This document shows, one piece after another, positions 22,823-34,559 of a stretch of 64,000 nt of DNA. Each line of letters opens with the position of its first letter. Position 1 is the first letter of the stretch. The translations under genes were made by a program, and so were the position numbers. The DNA comes from Chondrus crispus (taxonomy: Eukaryota > Rhodophyta > Florideophyceae > Gigartinales > Gigartinaceae): positions 107,574-171,573 of the forward strand of contig NW_005179211.1 of the NCBI RefSeq assembly GCF_000350225.1. The letters run 5' to 3'. The notes beneath the pieces were generated by a model that saw only the letters and a list, made by a program, of their open reading frames with translations, did not search any database and was not told the DNA's origin.

Positions 22823-22939
22823 AGGTCCTTCAGAATTTCTTCTGTTGAACAAAGCACTCCAGGAGGACCTTTGTCAAGAGTGCGTCGTGCGCGTTTTGGC
22901 GAAGTGAGCACGTGTGAGTAGAATGCTGATGGAACTATA

Positions 22940-24892
22940 CCAGTCAAACCACTCATAGTTTTTGAGGGGAAAATGCACGGAGTCGCAGCCCAAATCCTAA
23001 AAGATGATGGTTGCAACACCAATGTGGTATCTAGGGACTTCGTACAGAAACATTCCCATCTCTTTAATATTGAGGATACCGCCATAACTGTAACCCACTG
23101 AAAACGGGACTCGATCGAGACGGCATCTCAAGTTATCATCTTGGGAACCATATGCATAGGGTCCCATAGCTACTGCTCTAATTGGGTTGTCGCTGACTGC
23201 CCTTTCCAGCACACTGGCGGCCGCTGGCATGTGGCCACCAGGCCAAACGTGAATTGTGATACCCCAGCTGTGTTGGTAGATGGAATCTGTTTACCGTTGA
23301 AAAACGGTTCCTCGGAACTGCAGTGTATTAAGGTGTCGAACATTGGCGTTAAGAAGTTCCGTGCTCTCGTCCGAAAAAGGGGTACCAGGGAAGATTTCCA
23401 AGTATTTCAATTGGTGGAGTCTCATCGCTTAGATAGGACGAAGAAAAGAAGCAGGAAACCTAGCGATCACCAAGAACGAGTTCAAAAATTGCTCTCAAAA
23501 TACAGCCAAGTATTTCAAAGTGAATTACCAGCAAGATTACCTCGGCAACGGGCAGTCGATCACGCAATCGAAACCGACGTGTCAGGAAAGCCACTTTTAC
23601 GGCCTTGGGACCAGTTATCCCCTGCCGAGCTCGTCGCAGTGAAAGGCTATGTTGTGGGCCTCCTCAGGAGTGGCAAGATAAGGCGCAGCAAATCCCCTTT
23701 CGGGGCCTCCCTTTTCTTTTTTAAGCATAAAGGAAGTCTACGTGCAGTCGTAGATTACCGCGCGCTCAATCGAATCACAAATCGGAACAACACTCCCTTA
23801 CCCCGAGCTGACGAGATGTTCGATCGCCTCGGAAAGCCCACTGTCTTCTCCAAGCTTGATCCGAAAACCGGATTCCATGAGATACCTGTCCGACCGAAGG
23901 ATATCGAGAAGACCGCTTTTAATACCAAGTATGGGCAATTTGAGTACTTTGCAATGCCCATGGGGTTGTGCAATGCACCTGCTACTTTCCAGACCTTAAT
24001 GAACCGCATATTTTACGACTGCATGGATGTTTTTATGGTGGTATATATGGATGATCTGCTCGTCTTCAGCATAAATGCTGAGGAGCACTTCCGACATTTG
24101 GAGATCGTGCTCTCTCGGTTGCTGGCGGAGGAACTTTACGTCTCTCCGAAGAACTGTGTCTTCTTAACTGAGGAGACAGAGTTCCTGAGGATGATTGTGG
24201 GTAAAGAAGGTATCCGCGTCAACCCGGATAAGATAGAAGTCGTGACAAGCCGGCATCGCCCGCAATCATTGACAGAGGTAGGCAGTTTTATTGGGCTTCT
24301 CCAATTCCTTCGACGGTTTATCCGCGACTTTTCGGAGGTCGCCGCGCCACTGACGGCGCTCACGAAAAAAGGATCCGGCATCCAATACTGGAACAGCCAA
24401 TGTGACCGGGCGTTTTTGATGGTCAAGGAGGCTCTTACACCCATCCTCATATCTCTGGATTGGAGTAAGCCATTCCCTTGCCACGTAGACGCCTCCCAGA
24501 AAGCTGTTAGGGGAACGTTGACGCAGTTGGATCAAAATGGAAGTGACAGGGTGATCGCCTATTACTCGAAGAAGTTGTCGACTGCGGAGGAATATTACAC
24601 TGCTAATGAGAGAGAGTTACTCGCCTTGGTCTATTTTCTCAAGAGCTTTCGATGCTATCTGGAGGGTTCGTCATTTGAAGTGTTTACGGACAATCAGGTT
24701 TTGCGACACTTCTTCTCGAAGCCTGACGTGAACCGAAAGGAGGCACGGTGGCTGGACTTGTTATCGCACTTGGGCATTTTGCGCATGAATCTGAAGCCCG
24801 GACGAGTGCACGTGCTAGGAGATGTGTTGTCTCGCGCGCCACACATCATGCAGAATTTAGGTCCCTCAGTGACCAACATGCAAGTATGTTCT
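22940..24892 (+). pseudogene. gypsy pol: protease remnant, reverse transcriptase, RNase H
   Basis: The protease-like segment ILKDDGCNTNVVSRDFV (about 23000-23055) is followed by a stop near 23100. From 23141 a 594-codon frame runs through RT: LLRPWDQLSPAEL, AVVDYRALNRITN, FSKLDPKTGFHEIPV, MPMGLCNAPATFQ, catalytic VYMDDLLVF. The thumb and connection follow, then RNase H with CHVDASQKAVRGTLTQ, ANERELLALVYFLK, FTDNQVLRHFF and HVLGDVLSRAP. All main catalytic acids of RT and RNase H appear present. The last dozen codons before the stop at 24923-24925 are read into the LTR at 24893. Integrase has been lost. Confidence 0.88.
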
Positions 24893-26026
24893 TGTAGTGC
24901 AATAAGGGGTTGCACAAGGGGGTGAAGGGAAAAGAAACTAAGTTGGAATGTGAATACTGTAGTCCGGGATTGGGGGACACACGTGTGAATATTTGCACAG
25001 TTTTTACTTTAATCATTTAATTTTATTTAGTTAATTAGTTACCATTAATTTAGCTGACAGTAGATTAGATCTAGAATTCAGAGCCACGAGCTACAGTAGT
25101 GGCTCCGGCGGGGCGATATATACTCATGCCCCTCGGCTACCAAGTCAGTAAAGGAAACCCGAGTTGCCAGAGTTGAATGTCGCCTTGGTCGATGTCCGTC
25201 TCTACCAAGACGCTCCCTTTTACCTAAGCCTACGGCATCCTTCAGCGCTCGGGGGTCCCCTTCTTTTCCTTTACTTCCCTATCCTTTATTTCCCTATCCT
25301 AATTTCCCTTAATCTTGAGTTGGTCCAACCTTGTAGGATTGCGATCCACAACGTGACATCATTAGTCATCGGGCTTCTGTGTTGGTGCACCAGTGGTGCT
25401 TTTCTCAGAGTTGGTTCCATCGGAATCTGGTTGCGACCGATCCGGTGTTGGTTCTTTGCCATCGGGCGGTACGAAGGTATAGCGCTGCTATTGTGTCTGT
25501 TCCGTCGGAGGCTGTTGCGACGACGTTTTCGACGAAGATATTATCTCCTATATAAGATAGCTTTGGTTCCATCGGAATCTGTTTGCGACCGCTCCGGTGT
25601 TGGTACTTTGCCATCGAGCAGTACGACGGTGTGGCGCTGCTACGTTTTCTTCTTTCCCGACGGGCTACGTTGCCACGTCCCCGTCGAAGACCTTATCAAG
25701 GGTATAAGGTATCAAGGCACTCCACGACCATTGGATTTACGACCCAGTGGGTTCGGTCTGCCTAGACACCCGGCACTCGTCGAGAATTTGCCTTTTCAAG
25801 TCTTTACCACACCTATAATCCCAGGCCGGCCCTTTCTTCCTTTGCCCCCCCTCCCCTTTAGAGATTCGAGCTACCGCTGGCCGCAAGCCCGCATAAAGGG
25901 AAGGGAGCTCCGAACACTCCGTGGCATTGCGCCGCCGGCTGCTTTGGTTGTTCCGTTTGTTTGTTTGTTTTCGGGCCGTGAGGGTCTTCGACCTTGTCCA
26001 CTGCCTACCAGGCGCATTGCACCACA
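24893..26026 (+). repeat. LTR, family B (left)
   Basis: Starts TGTAGTGCAATA and ends GCGCATTGCACCACA, 1134 bp. It includes GGGGACACACGTGTG, a TATA-like GATATATACTC near 25125, and repeated 30-50 bp modules with TTGCGACCG...CCATCGGG. It is very close to the LTR at 56006-57130 and clearly more diverged from 33514-34559. Confidence 0.88.
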
Positions 26027-26030
26027 AAAG

Positions 26031-26044
26031 TGGTCTCCCGCACT
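26031..26044 (+). other. Candidate primer binding site, partly duplicated at 26144
   Basis: TGGTCTCCCGCACT, four bases inside the LTR. The junction block CACCACAAAAGTGGTCTCCC occurs at 26020-26039 and again at 26133-26152, so the LTR-end/primer-site junction is duplicated about 113 bp apart. Between them GGAGACCTGATCTAGA is also repeated. Confidence 0.5.
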
Positions 26045-26493
26045 AGAATTAGAGTAGAGGAGACCTGATCTAGATTTGGAGTACAGGAGACCTGATCTAG
26101 AATTTTGCCTACGAAAGTCCCGGTCTGGAGACACACCACAAAAGTGGTCTCCCTACAAGTCGGGAAAGTACAACCTGAAAGGTAGAGTTCAAAATTTCAA
26201 GTCTAGAAAATTATTCGACGGGTCGCGTTTATTGAGAACGGGCCATGGCTTCAAGCCAACCGATGGACAGTGGTCCCGTAGTAAGAAGAACCGGATCGGT
26301 GTCGGGCTCGCGAATTCCGCGAGGGCCGCGTACGCGCAGCCAGGCCAACTCGGTCTCCGACCCCGGAGAAAAGGAGTCCCCGTTGGGGACACAAGTCGAG
26401 AAGAATGACCTGGAAGAGAGTCTACGAATTTTGAGCGAAGAACTTCCTCAGGAGACGAAGAAGTAATTTGAAAACGAGCTGGGTATTTTTCAG

Positions 26494-28348
26494 ATGCAAC
26501 AGGAGTTGTTAAAGTCTGAGTTCCACGCTGCGTTGGAAGAGCTGACAGCTCGTGTGGTTCTCGTTGAGAATTTATTTACCGATGCGTCCAACTTGGACGC
26601 CACTCCGAGGTGCTCGATTTGCTTAAACTCGCCGCGAAAGAAGCGCGGCGAGACGCCAATCAGGCCTTGGAAACACTGGCCAAGACAAGTGACAGCATCG
26701 ATGAGAAGTTCGGCCGCGCCGCGCGACGACTCAAGGACCTTGAGCAAGCTGCAGGCCGGTCCGGACCAAGGTTGGATTCAGGGACGCTCGCCGATGGCGA
26801 ACCCGAGGATCCAACGATGGAGGATAATTTATTCCAAAACGGAAACTCCAGGAGGAGAAGTTCCAAGTCGGCCAGAGGCCGAAAGTAGAAAAGTCACTTT
26901 GGTGACGGGCGAGAAAATTGCGGCTCAAATTCGGAGTCGAATGTTTCTGCGGAAATGAGTGGTAACGGTTCGTCGGACCACTCAAGAAATTCTCTTCAAG
27001 AAATTACTTTCGTATCGGACGTATCGAACCCGCAGACCTACCTGTAGAGCTCCCGGCGAACCGCCGTGCGAAAAATCCGACGGGATATACCGCCGAAGGT
27101 GAAAAGGGACAACACCTTCACAGGCGAAGACGGAGTCCTTGTTTTCGATTTCTTGGCCAAGTTGGTACAAGAATTCTACACGCAGGAGATGAACGAAGGT
27201 CAAGCGATCCGCTTGTTGCCCGAGTTCCTTGGAGGCATCGCCTTGAGACAGTACACGTTGTGTCACAGACGGCCGGGTCTCATCATGGGAAGGTTTCCGT
27301 CTGGCCGGAGGCTGTACAGTGGCTACTACGAAGTTTCGCCACTGACGAAGCGATCCGCCAAGCCGTACTCGCATTGCGAGAAGTCCAACAGCGACCGTCT
27401 GAAGACGAGATGGAATTGTACATTCGTCTAGCAGACGCGAGAAATCGTTGCGGGAATGTTTATTCCATGGAAGAGCAGATGACGATGTTCATCGAAGGGC
27501 TCGACGCAAGTATCAAGCCGATGGTGTCCTAATATCGACAGGATAACAGGGACGTTTCCTTCCTAAGATTGGTTAACTACGCAAAGGCCCACGGGTCAGC
27601 GAGCCGCTCAAGGGAAAAGAAGACCAAAAGGGTGACGATACAAGCACCAGCATCGCTGCGGACGGCAGCTGACCGCAAGGTCGGGCCCCTTTCCAGAAAA
27701 ATTTGCGGCGCTGCCAACCTGGCTGAGTCACTTTCTGGGTCAGAAGAACGAAGTTATCCGAGCCGGGCCGGAACTGGTTACGGAAACGCGTTTATCGCCG
27801 AAGGCGATTTTATTGGAACATCGGATGGAAATGGATACGGAGAAGACGGTTCGGGCTACGCGTCAACACCACCGACGCGCGCGTGCACGGACGACTCGTA
27901 TACGGAGTCCACGGATCCCGTGTTGGCATTTCGGGGGCGCGGTCACACGCCGGCGCCAAGAATTCCGATGGAAGACAAGGGTACGAATTCTCGAACACCG
28001 GGGTGGTCAGGAAAGCCTCTGCGGGCCCGCGGGCCATCGAGGCCGCCGTACCTTCAGAAGACTCATTGCCTCAGATGCTATCCTTGCTATGAGAAGGGGC
28101 ACGGGGCGCCCACGTGCCTGCTCTCGTTCCGAGAGATTCATGGAGTTCTAGGGAACTATGAGGCACTTTCCCCGATGGAGAGGCTGAGAATTCCGTCGAC
28201 GAGCGACCTGAAGGTGAAGAAATGGTTCGAATCGCAAACTGCGAGCACGCCGAGTGCGTCAAGGGAGGGTTCGAACCGAACTTCGGGAAGGCCGGCCGCA
28301 GGGCCATCGTCAGACGTGAGAAGAAACCCGCCGCGGCAAAGAAACTGA
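26494..28348 (+). pseudogene. gag of the family B chromovirus, frameshifted
   Basis: Capsid pieces appear in several frames: coiled-coil-like N-terminal segments at 26494-26958, then DNTFTGEDGVLVFDFLAKL...GQAIRLLPEFLGGIA (27066 on). The frame changes near 27260-27300 into AVQWLLRSFATDEAIRQAV...MFIEGLDASIKPMV, with a stop at 27530. The reading continues at 27569-28348 as a basic, disordered region and a zinc knuckle CYPCYEKGHGAPTC that fits CX2CX4HX4C. The capsid block resembles that of the family A element (DGTDAIQLLPFLKDI). Not translatable as one product. Confidence 0.8.
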
Positions 28349-29950
28349 TGAAGGGAACATCAAACAATTTTGAAGGAGGGACATGTGTCGGCCGAACCAT
28401 GTCCCGGACTTCGTCCCATTCCCCGATTTTGGAGAGGAAGGTAGTTCCCGACGAGGAGGTAGTGGGAATTGTTGACAAGCCGACAGAACCGGTACGGGTC
28501 AAGAAAATTTTGCGCAGAGGTAAGGACGATCCGCTGACAGAAGTCCGGCGCCCCTATTACAGGGTCCAGCGTAGGGAGTGTCCCGAGAAGATTTTAGTCC
28601 TTGCGAGGAAAAATTATAACGTCTTCGCAGACATTGGACCGACGGTCGGGATAATGAGTCGCGTATTGTCCGTGTTGGACACTGGCGCTGGCCCGAATCT
28701 AATTCGGAAATCGGAACTTCCCGCAGGTCTGGAAACTCTGGTCTCCTTTGGACCCACGCAGGACATCGGCGATGTCAATAGCAGGCCGCTTCGCACCGTT
28801 GGTACGATCAAGATGCCTGTGAGGCTTAGAATGTTTGCGGCTACAGCCGAATTTATACTGTGCGAGAAACTCTCCGTGCCGCTAATTCTAGGCGCGGACT
28901 ACTGTGATCGGTTCGTAGAAGCTATTAACCCTCGGAGCAAGAAAGTGGAGTTGGTGGATTTTTCGGAGGTTCCGATTGTGCGGAAATTCTCGCGGAGAAA
29001 AGGGAAACGGACTCTCGTTCAGGGAGAGGACGAGGAAGATGGAAAAGGGGAAAGGATATCCCTAAAAGTGAAAGTGGCTAAGGCGACGACGATTGAACCA
29101 GGGACGCAGCAAGTAGTCCAATGTGTTTCAAAAAGAAACGGTCTCGCCGTGGTCCAGCCCTACTCGCCTCTGTACGACAAGCACGGGTTGGTGAGTTCAA
29201 ACGGAGTGGCTCAAGTGGAGCCTGACAGGCCATTTCGCTTATTAGTGGCGAACTTTATACCGTATCCTGTCAGGGTTCAGAAGAGTCAAGTGGTAGCAGA
29301 GCCTCTACTCTACCCAAGGGCCGTGTTGGAAAGCAATAATACAATCGGAGAAGTGCTTGGGGTTCAAGAGAGGACAGAAGAAAATTTTATAAATTCTACC
29401 TCGTCGCCTAAGGGCGCCAGAAGAAGTACATCGTCGGAACAAGAACGCGAGGACCAGCTGGAGGAACGGTTGGGCGAGCTCTCCGCGACGGTATCTACGA
29501 AGCCGGAACGGCGGATCGAGCCCCCACCGCGGGACGTGGAGGAACTCGACCTGAGCCACGTGCCGGACCGGCTGCGCGAAAGATTCTGTCAGATGTTGAA
29601 GAAGTACTCACGCATGTGGGACGAGACTCTCGGAAAGATCAACAATACGGTCCATCGGATTGAGTTGACCCCAGAGACTCGCCCCATCGCGCAAGCTCCG
29701 TACCGGGCCGGACCGAAGGCCCGGGAGAATGAAGAATTGGAGGTGCAGAAGATGTTGGAAGCAGGAGTTATTGAGCTGGCAAAATCAGAATGGGCATCGC
29801 TCGTATTGCTGGTTCCGAAACTGGATGGATGGATGCGCTTCTGCGTCGACTATCGGAAATTGAATGCAGTTACAGTTAGTAACTGTAACTGCATTCAATT
29901 TCCGATATTCGACCTAGTCATCCTTGGTAAGGGTTACGTATCCCTAGTAG
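28222..29950 (+). pseudogene. pol part 1: protease and N-terminal reverse transcriptase
   Basis: A long open frame to 29988. The retropepsin has an intact triad, SVLDTGAGPNLIRKSELP, followed by KLSVPLILGADYCDRF. A linker leads into RT with HRIELTPETRPIAQAPYR, QKMLEAGVIELAKSEWAS, LVLLVPKLDG and FCVDYRKLNAVTV. Exactly after AVTV the sequence turns into a fold-back insertion (29879-about 29948) and the frame is lost, ending at 29988. True RT sequence resumes at DTYSLPRVDECLDSLGD (about 29949-29999), in another frame. Confidence 0.86.
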
Positions 29951-29972
29951 GGATACGTACTCCTTACCAAGG
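29851..29972. repeat. Double fold-back insertion inside reverse transcriptase
   Basis: The first inverted repeat has perfect 28-bp arms at 29851-29878 and 29880-29907 around one base. The second has arms of about 24 bp, CCTTGGTAAGG...ATCCCT (from 29922) and AGGGATACGTAC...CCAAGG (to 29971), around three bases with two mismatches. The left arm of the first and the right arm of the second are the normal RT coding sequence. The inner arms are inverted copies, consistent with a two-step template switch. Confidence 0.85.
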
Positions 29973-32431
29973 GTGGACGAGTGCTTAGACTCGCTTGGTG
30001 ACACCGAATTTTTTCGGCGTTGGACGCCATTTCAGGGTATTGGCAGATGCCAATTCCAGAGAATGACCGTGACAAGACGGCCTTTTCATGTCATTCCGGT
30101 TTATATCGATTCGCAAGAATGCCCTTTGGGCTTACAAATGCGCCAGCGACGTTTCAGAGAGCAATGGATGTTTTGCTCTCTCCTTTCCGTTGGAAATCCT
30201 GCGTAGTCCATTTAGACGACATCATTATCTTCAACGAGTCTTGGGAGAAGCACATGATCCATGTTGACGAAATCCTCTCAGTTCTGGAGAAAGCAGGAGT
30301 CAAGCTGAAGCTGCGGAAGTGCGAAATTTTCGTCGAAAGAATCAAGGATCTAGGCCATGTAGTACAGCCCGGCACGTTAGAGGTCGATGCCGCCCGCACC
30401 GCGGCCTTGCAACAAGTGAGGTACCCTCAAACACAAACACAGCTGAGGAGCTTTCTCGAATTGTGTAACGTGGATCGAAGATTGTCCCACATTACGCGAA
30501 AATCGCGCATCCGTTAAACCCACTGCTGAAGAAGGGACAACCGGTCCAAATCGCGGAGTTCAACGAACCCTGCAAGGCAGCTTTCCATAAGCTCAAGGAC
30601 GCCGATTTTGGCACCACCGGTGCTGGCGTTGTCAAGGAAGGACCTCCCGTATTCAGTGGACACCGATGCGTGCGATTATCAGATTGGGGCCGCGCTTTTT
30701 CAAACGCATCCTGATGCACAGCGTAAACCCATCGGGTTCTTTTGGAGAACGCTGGATGCTGCCGAAAGGAATTATTCTGTATCCGAAAAAGAATGTTTGG
30801 CGTTCATTTGGGCCGTCCAGACCTTGAGACCGTATTTATAGGGGGAGCACTTTATAGTGCATACCGACCACTCCTCGTTGAGGTGGTTGATGAATGTAAC
30901 GAACCCTAGTGGACGTTTAATCGGATGGAGGCCACGCCTCTTGGAATTTGACTTTGAGATCAAATACAAGAAAGGAAAGTTCAACACGCAAGCACACTCG
31001 TTGTCAAGATTGTTGACCAAGGGCGAAACTAGCCACGACGTCGACGAGAATATACCATGGTTCATGTTGGAACAAGTGGAAGCCCTGGAGGACGAAGGCG
31101 AAGACTTTGAGCTGCTAGACGACCTCCTCGCTCTTGAAGGGGGCCGCCTCGGATCGTCCCGATCAATTCCAAGCCATCGCTCCGGAGGAGCTTCTACACG
31201 AGCAGGACGTCACCCTTTCTGTATTCGAAATAAGGGGGAAATGGAAGAACGAAGAACGAAGGCATTCACAACGGAGGCCGAGGAATTTGAAGGAATTTTA
31301 TGTCGAACCTCTGCGGAGTTCGTACAAGTGGTAATACCACAGTCACTGAAGGACCGTATCCTAGGGCTGAGCCACTATGCTAAATTAGCAGGGCACCCAG
31401 GAGGCAGGAAACTGTATAAGACCTTGAGAAGATCGTTTTATTGGCCCACAATGGCGCTGGATTGCTACGCGGTAGCCAGGAATTACGCAGATTGCGCGCG
31501 AGAAAGAGTGAAGCTCTGGAAGAACGCGAAGGAGATGCAGCTGTTCACGCCGAACGCTCCATTGGAATTTGTCGCGATTGATATACTCCAAGAGCTCATC
31601 ACCACAAGTCGAGGCAACCGGTACATTTTAGTGATCAGCGACAGCTATTCGAAGTTGGTGCGGACCGTGCCGTTGAAGAAGATTTCCGCCGCGCACATTG
31701 CGCAAGCCTTTGTACACAACTGGGTTTTCATTTATGGACCCCCTGTGAAGCTGCTGTCCGACAATGGGATGCAGTTCTCCGCCAAGTACTTCCAGAATAT
31801 TTGCCGAATTCTTGGCATCAGGAATGTCTTTACAACTACGTACCATCCGCAAGCCAACGGTCAAGTGGAGAGATTTAATCGGACTATATTGTCCGCGCTA
31901 CGGAAGTATATCGGCGACCATCTGAAGGATTGGGACTTGTTTAGCGACGCGGTGACGTTCGCCTACAACACACAACTTCATCAAACTACGAACATCGCCC
32001 CATTTGAGCTGGTATTAGCTCGGGCAATGAGAAGCCTTGCTCTACAGGCGCAAACATATTTGGAACAATTTGGTTCCCCGAGAGCCTATTATCTAAAATG
32101 GAAATCATGGTTGGAGAGTCTGATGAAGACCGCGGACAGGAGCCTACGCAAAGAACAGGCGAGATATAAGCGAAATTTCGATGCGAGACTTCGCAAGCCG
32201 AAGTACGACATACCCGTAGGGTCCTACGTGTTTCTTCGAAAGGATCAGGGTACGGCTACGGAACCTAAACACAAATTGGCACAAGTGGCCACGGGTCCGT
32301 ATGCATTCAAGCAGTCAGACAGAAATACGGTTGTCATCGCCATTAGTGATCAGGAGAAACGCGTTTCGCGAGATCGAGTAGAACTGGCCCCAAGTCCGAT
32401 AGAACAAGCGCCTACATCAGGTCTACATTAG
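29949..32431 (+). pseudogene. pol part 2: rest of reverse transcriptase, RNase H, integrase
   Basis: RT continues with SGYWQMPIPENDRDKTAF, ARMPFGLTNAPATFQRAM and VVHLDDIIIF, where the usual Tyr of YLDD is His. RNase H follows in two pieces (YSVDTDACDYQIGAALFQ, SEKECLAFIWAVQTLRPYL, then HTDHSSLRWLMN after a stop at 30839). Integrase runs in 30857-32431: AKLAGHPGGRKLYKTLRR with the first zinc Cys changed (RNYADCA), then EFVAIDILQEL, LLSDNGMQFSAKYFQN and ANGQVERFNRTI, so D, D and E are retained. The domain ends with DIPVGSYVFLRKDQG and VATGPYAFKQSD. Frames break near 30000, 30517 and 30605. Confidence 0.86.
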
Positions 32432-32455
32432 GCCCTACAGTACCTAAGCGGACAC

Positions 32456-32878
32456 GTGACAGATCAAGGACGCGACGCAATGGAGAGTGAGAACGACCCT
32501 CACGCGCGGGCGCAGACACAAGAGGACAAGGAAAATTTAGTTAGTCGAAATCGGTCGCCGGAGATACCGCAAGACCTAAAGCAGATAGTTAATTCAGAAG
32601 AGTTAGTGACATCGGAGGATCTTCAGGAGGGGGAAGTAAGTAACCCCGGACGCGAGGGAGAGGATAAGGACGCCGAGTATGTGATAGAGAAGATCATCGA
32701 CCACGGGTATCAAGGTGAGGGTGAAATGGTATGGATATGGGACAAAGGACGCGACGTGGGAACCAGTTGCGCAAATACTGCGCAGAGCCGTAGTGAGATA
32801 TTTCCGAAGGAAAAAGTTACCGTTGCCGCCGCAAGTCGCGCGCCCCCAAGCGGGGTAACCCCGTTGGAATGTCGTTGA
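32456..32878 (+). pseudogene. C-terminal chromodomain of the family B pol, frameshifted
   Basis: Acidic linker, then DAEYVIEKIIDHGYQGEGEMV, the first half of a chromodomain. The other half is in the next frame from about 32732: YGYGTKDATWEPVAQIL followed by the basic RRAVVRYFRRKK. WEP is the hallmark of chromoviral chromodomains, which steer integration to marked chromatin (family knowledge). A single small indel separates the halves. Confidence 0.75.
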
Positions 32879-33513
32879 GCTGGAAGTGGTACAATGGGAC
32901 GCAACGCGAAGACAAGAAGGAAGGTACGTACGAGAGTTGGGACCGCAGAAGATCAGGAGATAGAGAGAGGGAGTGAGCTAGGCAATCTTGCCTTGTCAGC
33001 GAAACAGGTAGAGGGCGGCGAACGCCGCAATCCCAAGAAATGACGGAGTCACTGTAGTCTCCGGTGGAGATAATAAGCAAATTGCGAGCGATCACACGAC
33101 GCAGTGGGGCGTACGCAAAATTAGTACTCAAAATGACGTTTAAACCGGCAGTCCGCACCAGTGAGGCGTAATTTAAACAAGAAAAATGGATGTGCCGCCG
33201 GTGAGCTGTCAAACTATCGGTATAAATCGCAGACGGAACTCTAGCCAATCTCCGGAAAATTCATTATAATTAAGGAGAAAGCTCGTACTTGTTCGAGAAG
33301 TTGTTGGCGACACCCGTAGCCGACCGCTCAAATACTCATGGCTTGACCCCGAAGAAGTCACGACCGGTCGCTTATGGGGGCGCTGCCTACGTTCGTTCAC
33401 GATGTACTACCGCGCTCGACGAGCGAGAAGATGAGCCCACATGGACCATGCCCACCCTGTGTCACTAACACCGCATGCAATTGCGCGAATACGCACAAGC
33501 GACGAGGTCTTTT
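32879..33513 (+). other. 3' non-coding region of the family B element
   Basis: No convincing frame. Purine-rich stretches occur (AGATAGAGAGAGGGAGTGAG, about 32957-32976), but none sits directly at the LTR, which is preceded by GACGAGGTCTTTT. Confidence 0.4.
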
Positions 33514-34559
33514 TGTAGTGCAATACAGAGCTCTACATGGGGGTGAAGTGAAAGGAAAATAAATGGAGATGACAAGTAGTCCGGGTTGGGGGACACACGT
33601 GTGAATAATTGCACAGTTTTAATTTTTAATTGTTTCATTTTATTTAGTTAATTAGTTGGCATTAGTTTTGCTGACATTAGATTAGATCTAGGATCTGGCG
33701 CCGCGAGCTACTGTAGTGGCTCCGGCGGGGCGATATATACCTTATCCCACTGACCACCAAACCAATAAAGGTAACCTGAGTTGCCAGAGTCTGATATCGC
33801 CTTGGTCGAAGTCCGTCTTTTACAAGACATTCCCTTTAACTACAGATTACTTTATCCTTTGCGCTCGGGGGTTCCCTTTCCATTTCTTTTATTTCTCTAT
33901 CCATTTCTATCTCTAATTCTACCTATTTTTCCCTTATCTTGTGTTGGGCCATCGACCTCGGTTGCGACCGAACCGGTGTAGGTGTCTTTGCCATCGGGCG
34001 ACACAGTTGACGTAGCGCTGCTACTGTGACCCATTTTCCGACGGAGACTGTTGCAACGGCGTCTTCCTCGAAGGCCTTTGTCGCGTTACAAGCCAGTGTG
34101 GGTGCCATCGGCCTCGGTTGCGACTGAACCGGTGTAGGTGTTTCGAGCCATCGGGCGGCCCAGTTGGTGTAGCGCTGCTACTTTCATTTCATCCCGTCGG
34201 GCTGCGTTGCGACATCCCCGTCGAAGGCCTTGTCGCGTTACAAGGTGTCGAAGAAGCTCAACGAGCATTGGCCTTACAACCCAGTGGAACCGGGGTACCT
34301 AAGCACGCGCCCCACCCCACACTCGTCGAGCAGTTCTCTTCGCAAGTCTCTACCACATCGATCCCGGGCCGGGCTATTTCTCTGTGCCCCCCCTATCAGG
34401 GATCTGAGCTACTACGAGTCGAAAACTCGTTTAAACGGAGAAGGGAGAGTCGGACACTCCGTAGCGCTGTGCCATAGGCAGTTCTTCTTTTTGTTGCTGT
34501 TGTTGCTTTTGCTGGACCATCGGACTGCGGTCTCTGCCTGACAGGCGCATTGCACTACA
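33514..34559 (+). repeat. LTR, family B (right)
   Basis: Starts TGTAGTGCAATACA and ends GCGCATTGCACTACA, about 1046 bp. It shares GGGGGACACACGTGTGAATA, GCTACTGTAGTGGCTCCGGC and the GATATATAC motif with other family B LTRs but is distinctly diverged from the left LTR. Confidence 0.85.

Larger units (their letters stand above)
21245..24892 (+). mobile_element. Third gypsy element (gag, protease, RT, RNase H), truncated by a family B LTR
   Basis: Candidate primer site TGGTAGCATCGCGG at 21245; its first eight bases match the 3' end complement of initiator tRNA-Met (inference). Gag runs from 21311, is split by a solo LTR, resumes at 22432 and ends with a partial zinc knuckle. Protease remnants lie about 22950-23100, and RT/RNase H in 23141-24892. 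The RNase H end is cut by the family B LTR beginning at 24893; integrase is absent. Coding style differs from the family A and B chromoviruses. Confidence 0.85.
24893..34559 (+). mobile_element. Decayed chromovirus (family B LTRs): gag, protease, RT, RNase H, integrase, chromodomain
   Basis: Two plus-oriented family B LTRs (24893-26026 and 33514-34559) enclose a full set of gypsy domains in the right order. The C-terminal chromodomain defines it as a chromovirus. Frameshifts occur in gag, RT, between RT and RNase H, and in the chromodomain. RT is also interrupted by a fold-back insertion. The flanks GTTCT and CTTTT do not form a target duplication, and the LTRs differ in length and sequence, so this may be a recombinant of two copies rather than one aged insertion. 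Confidence 0.85.
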
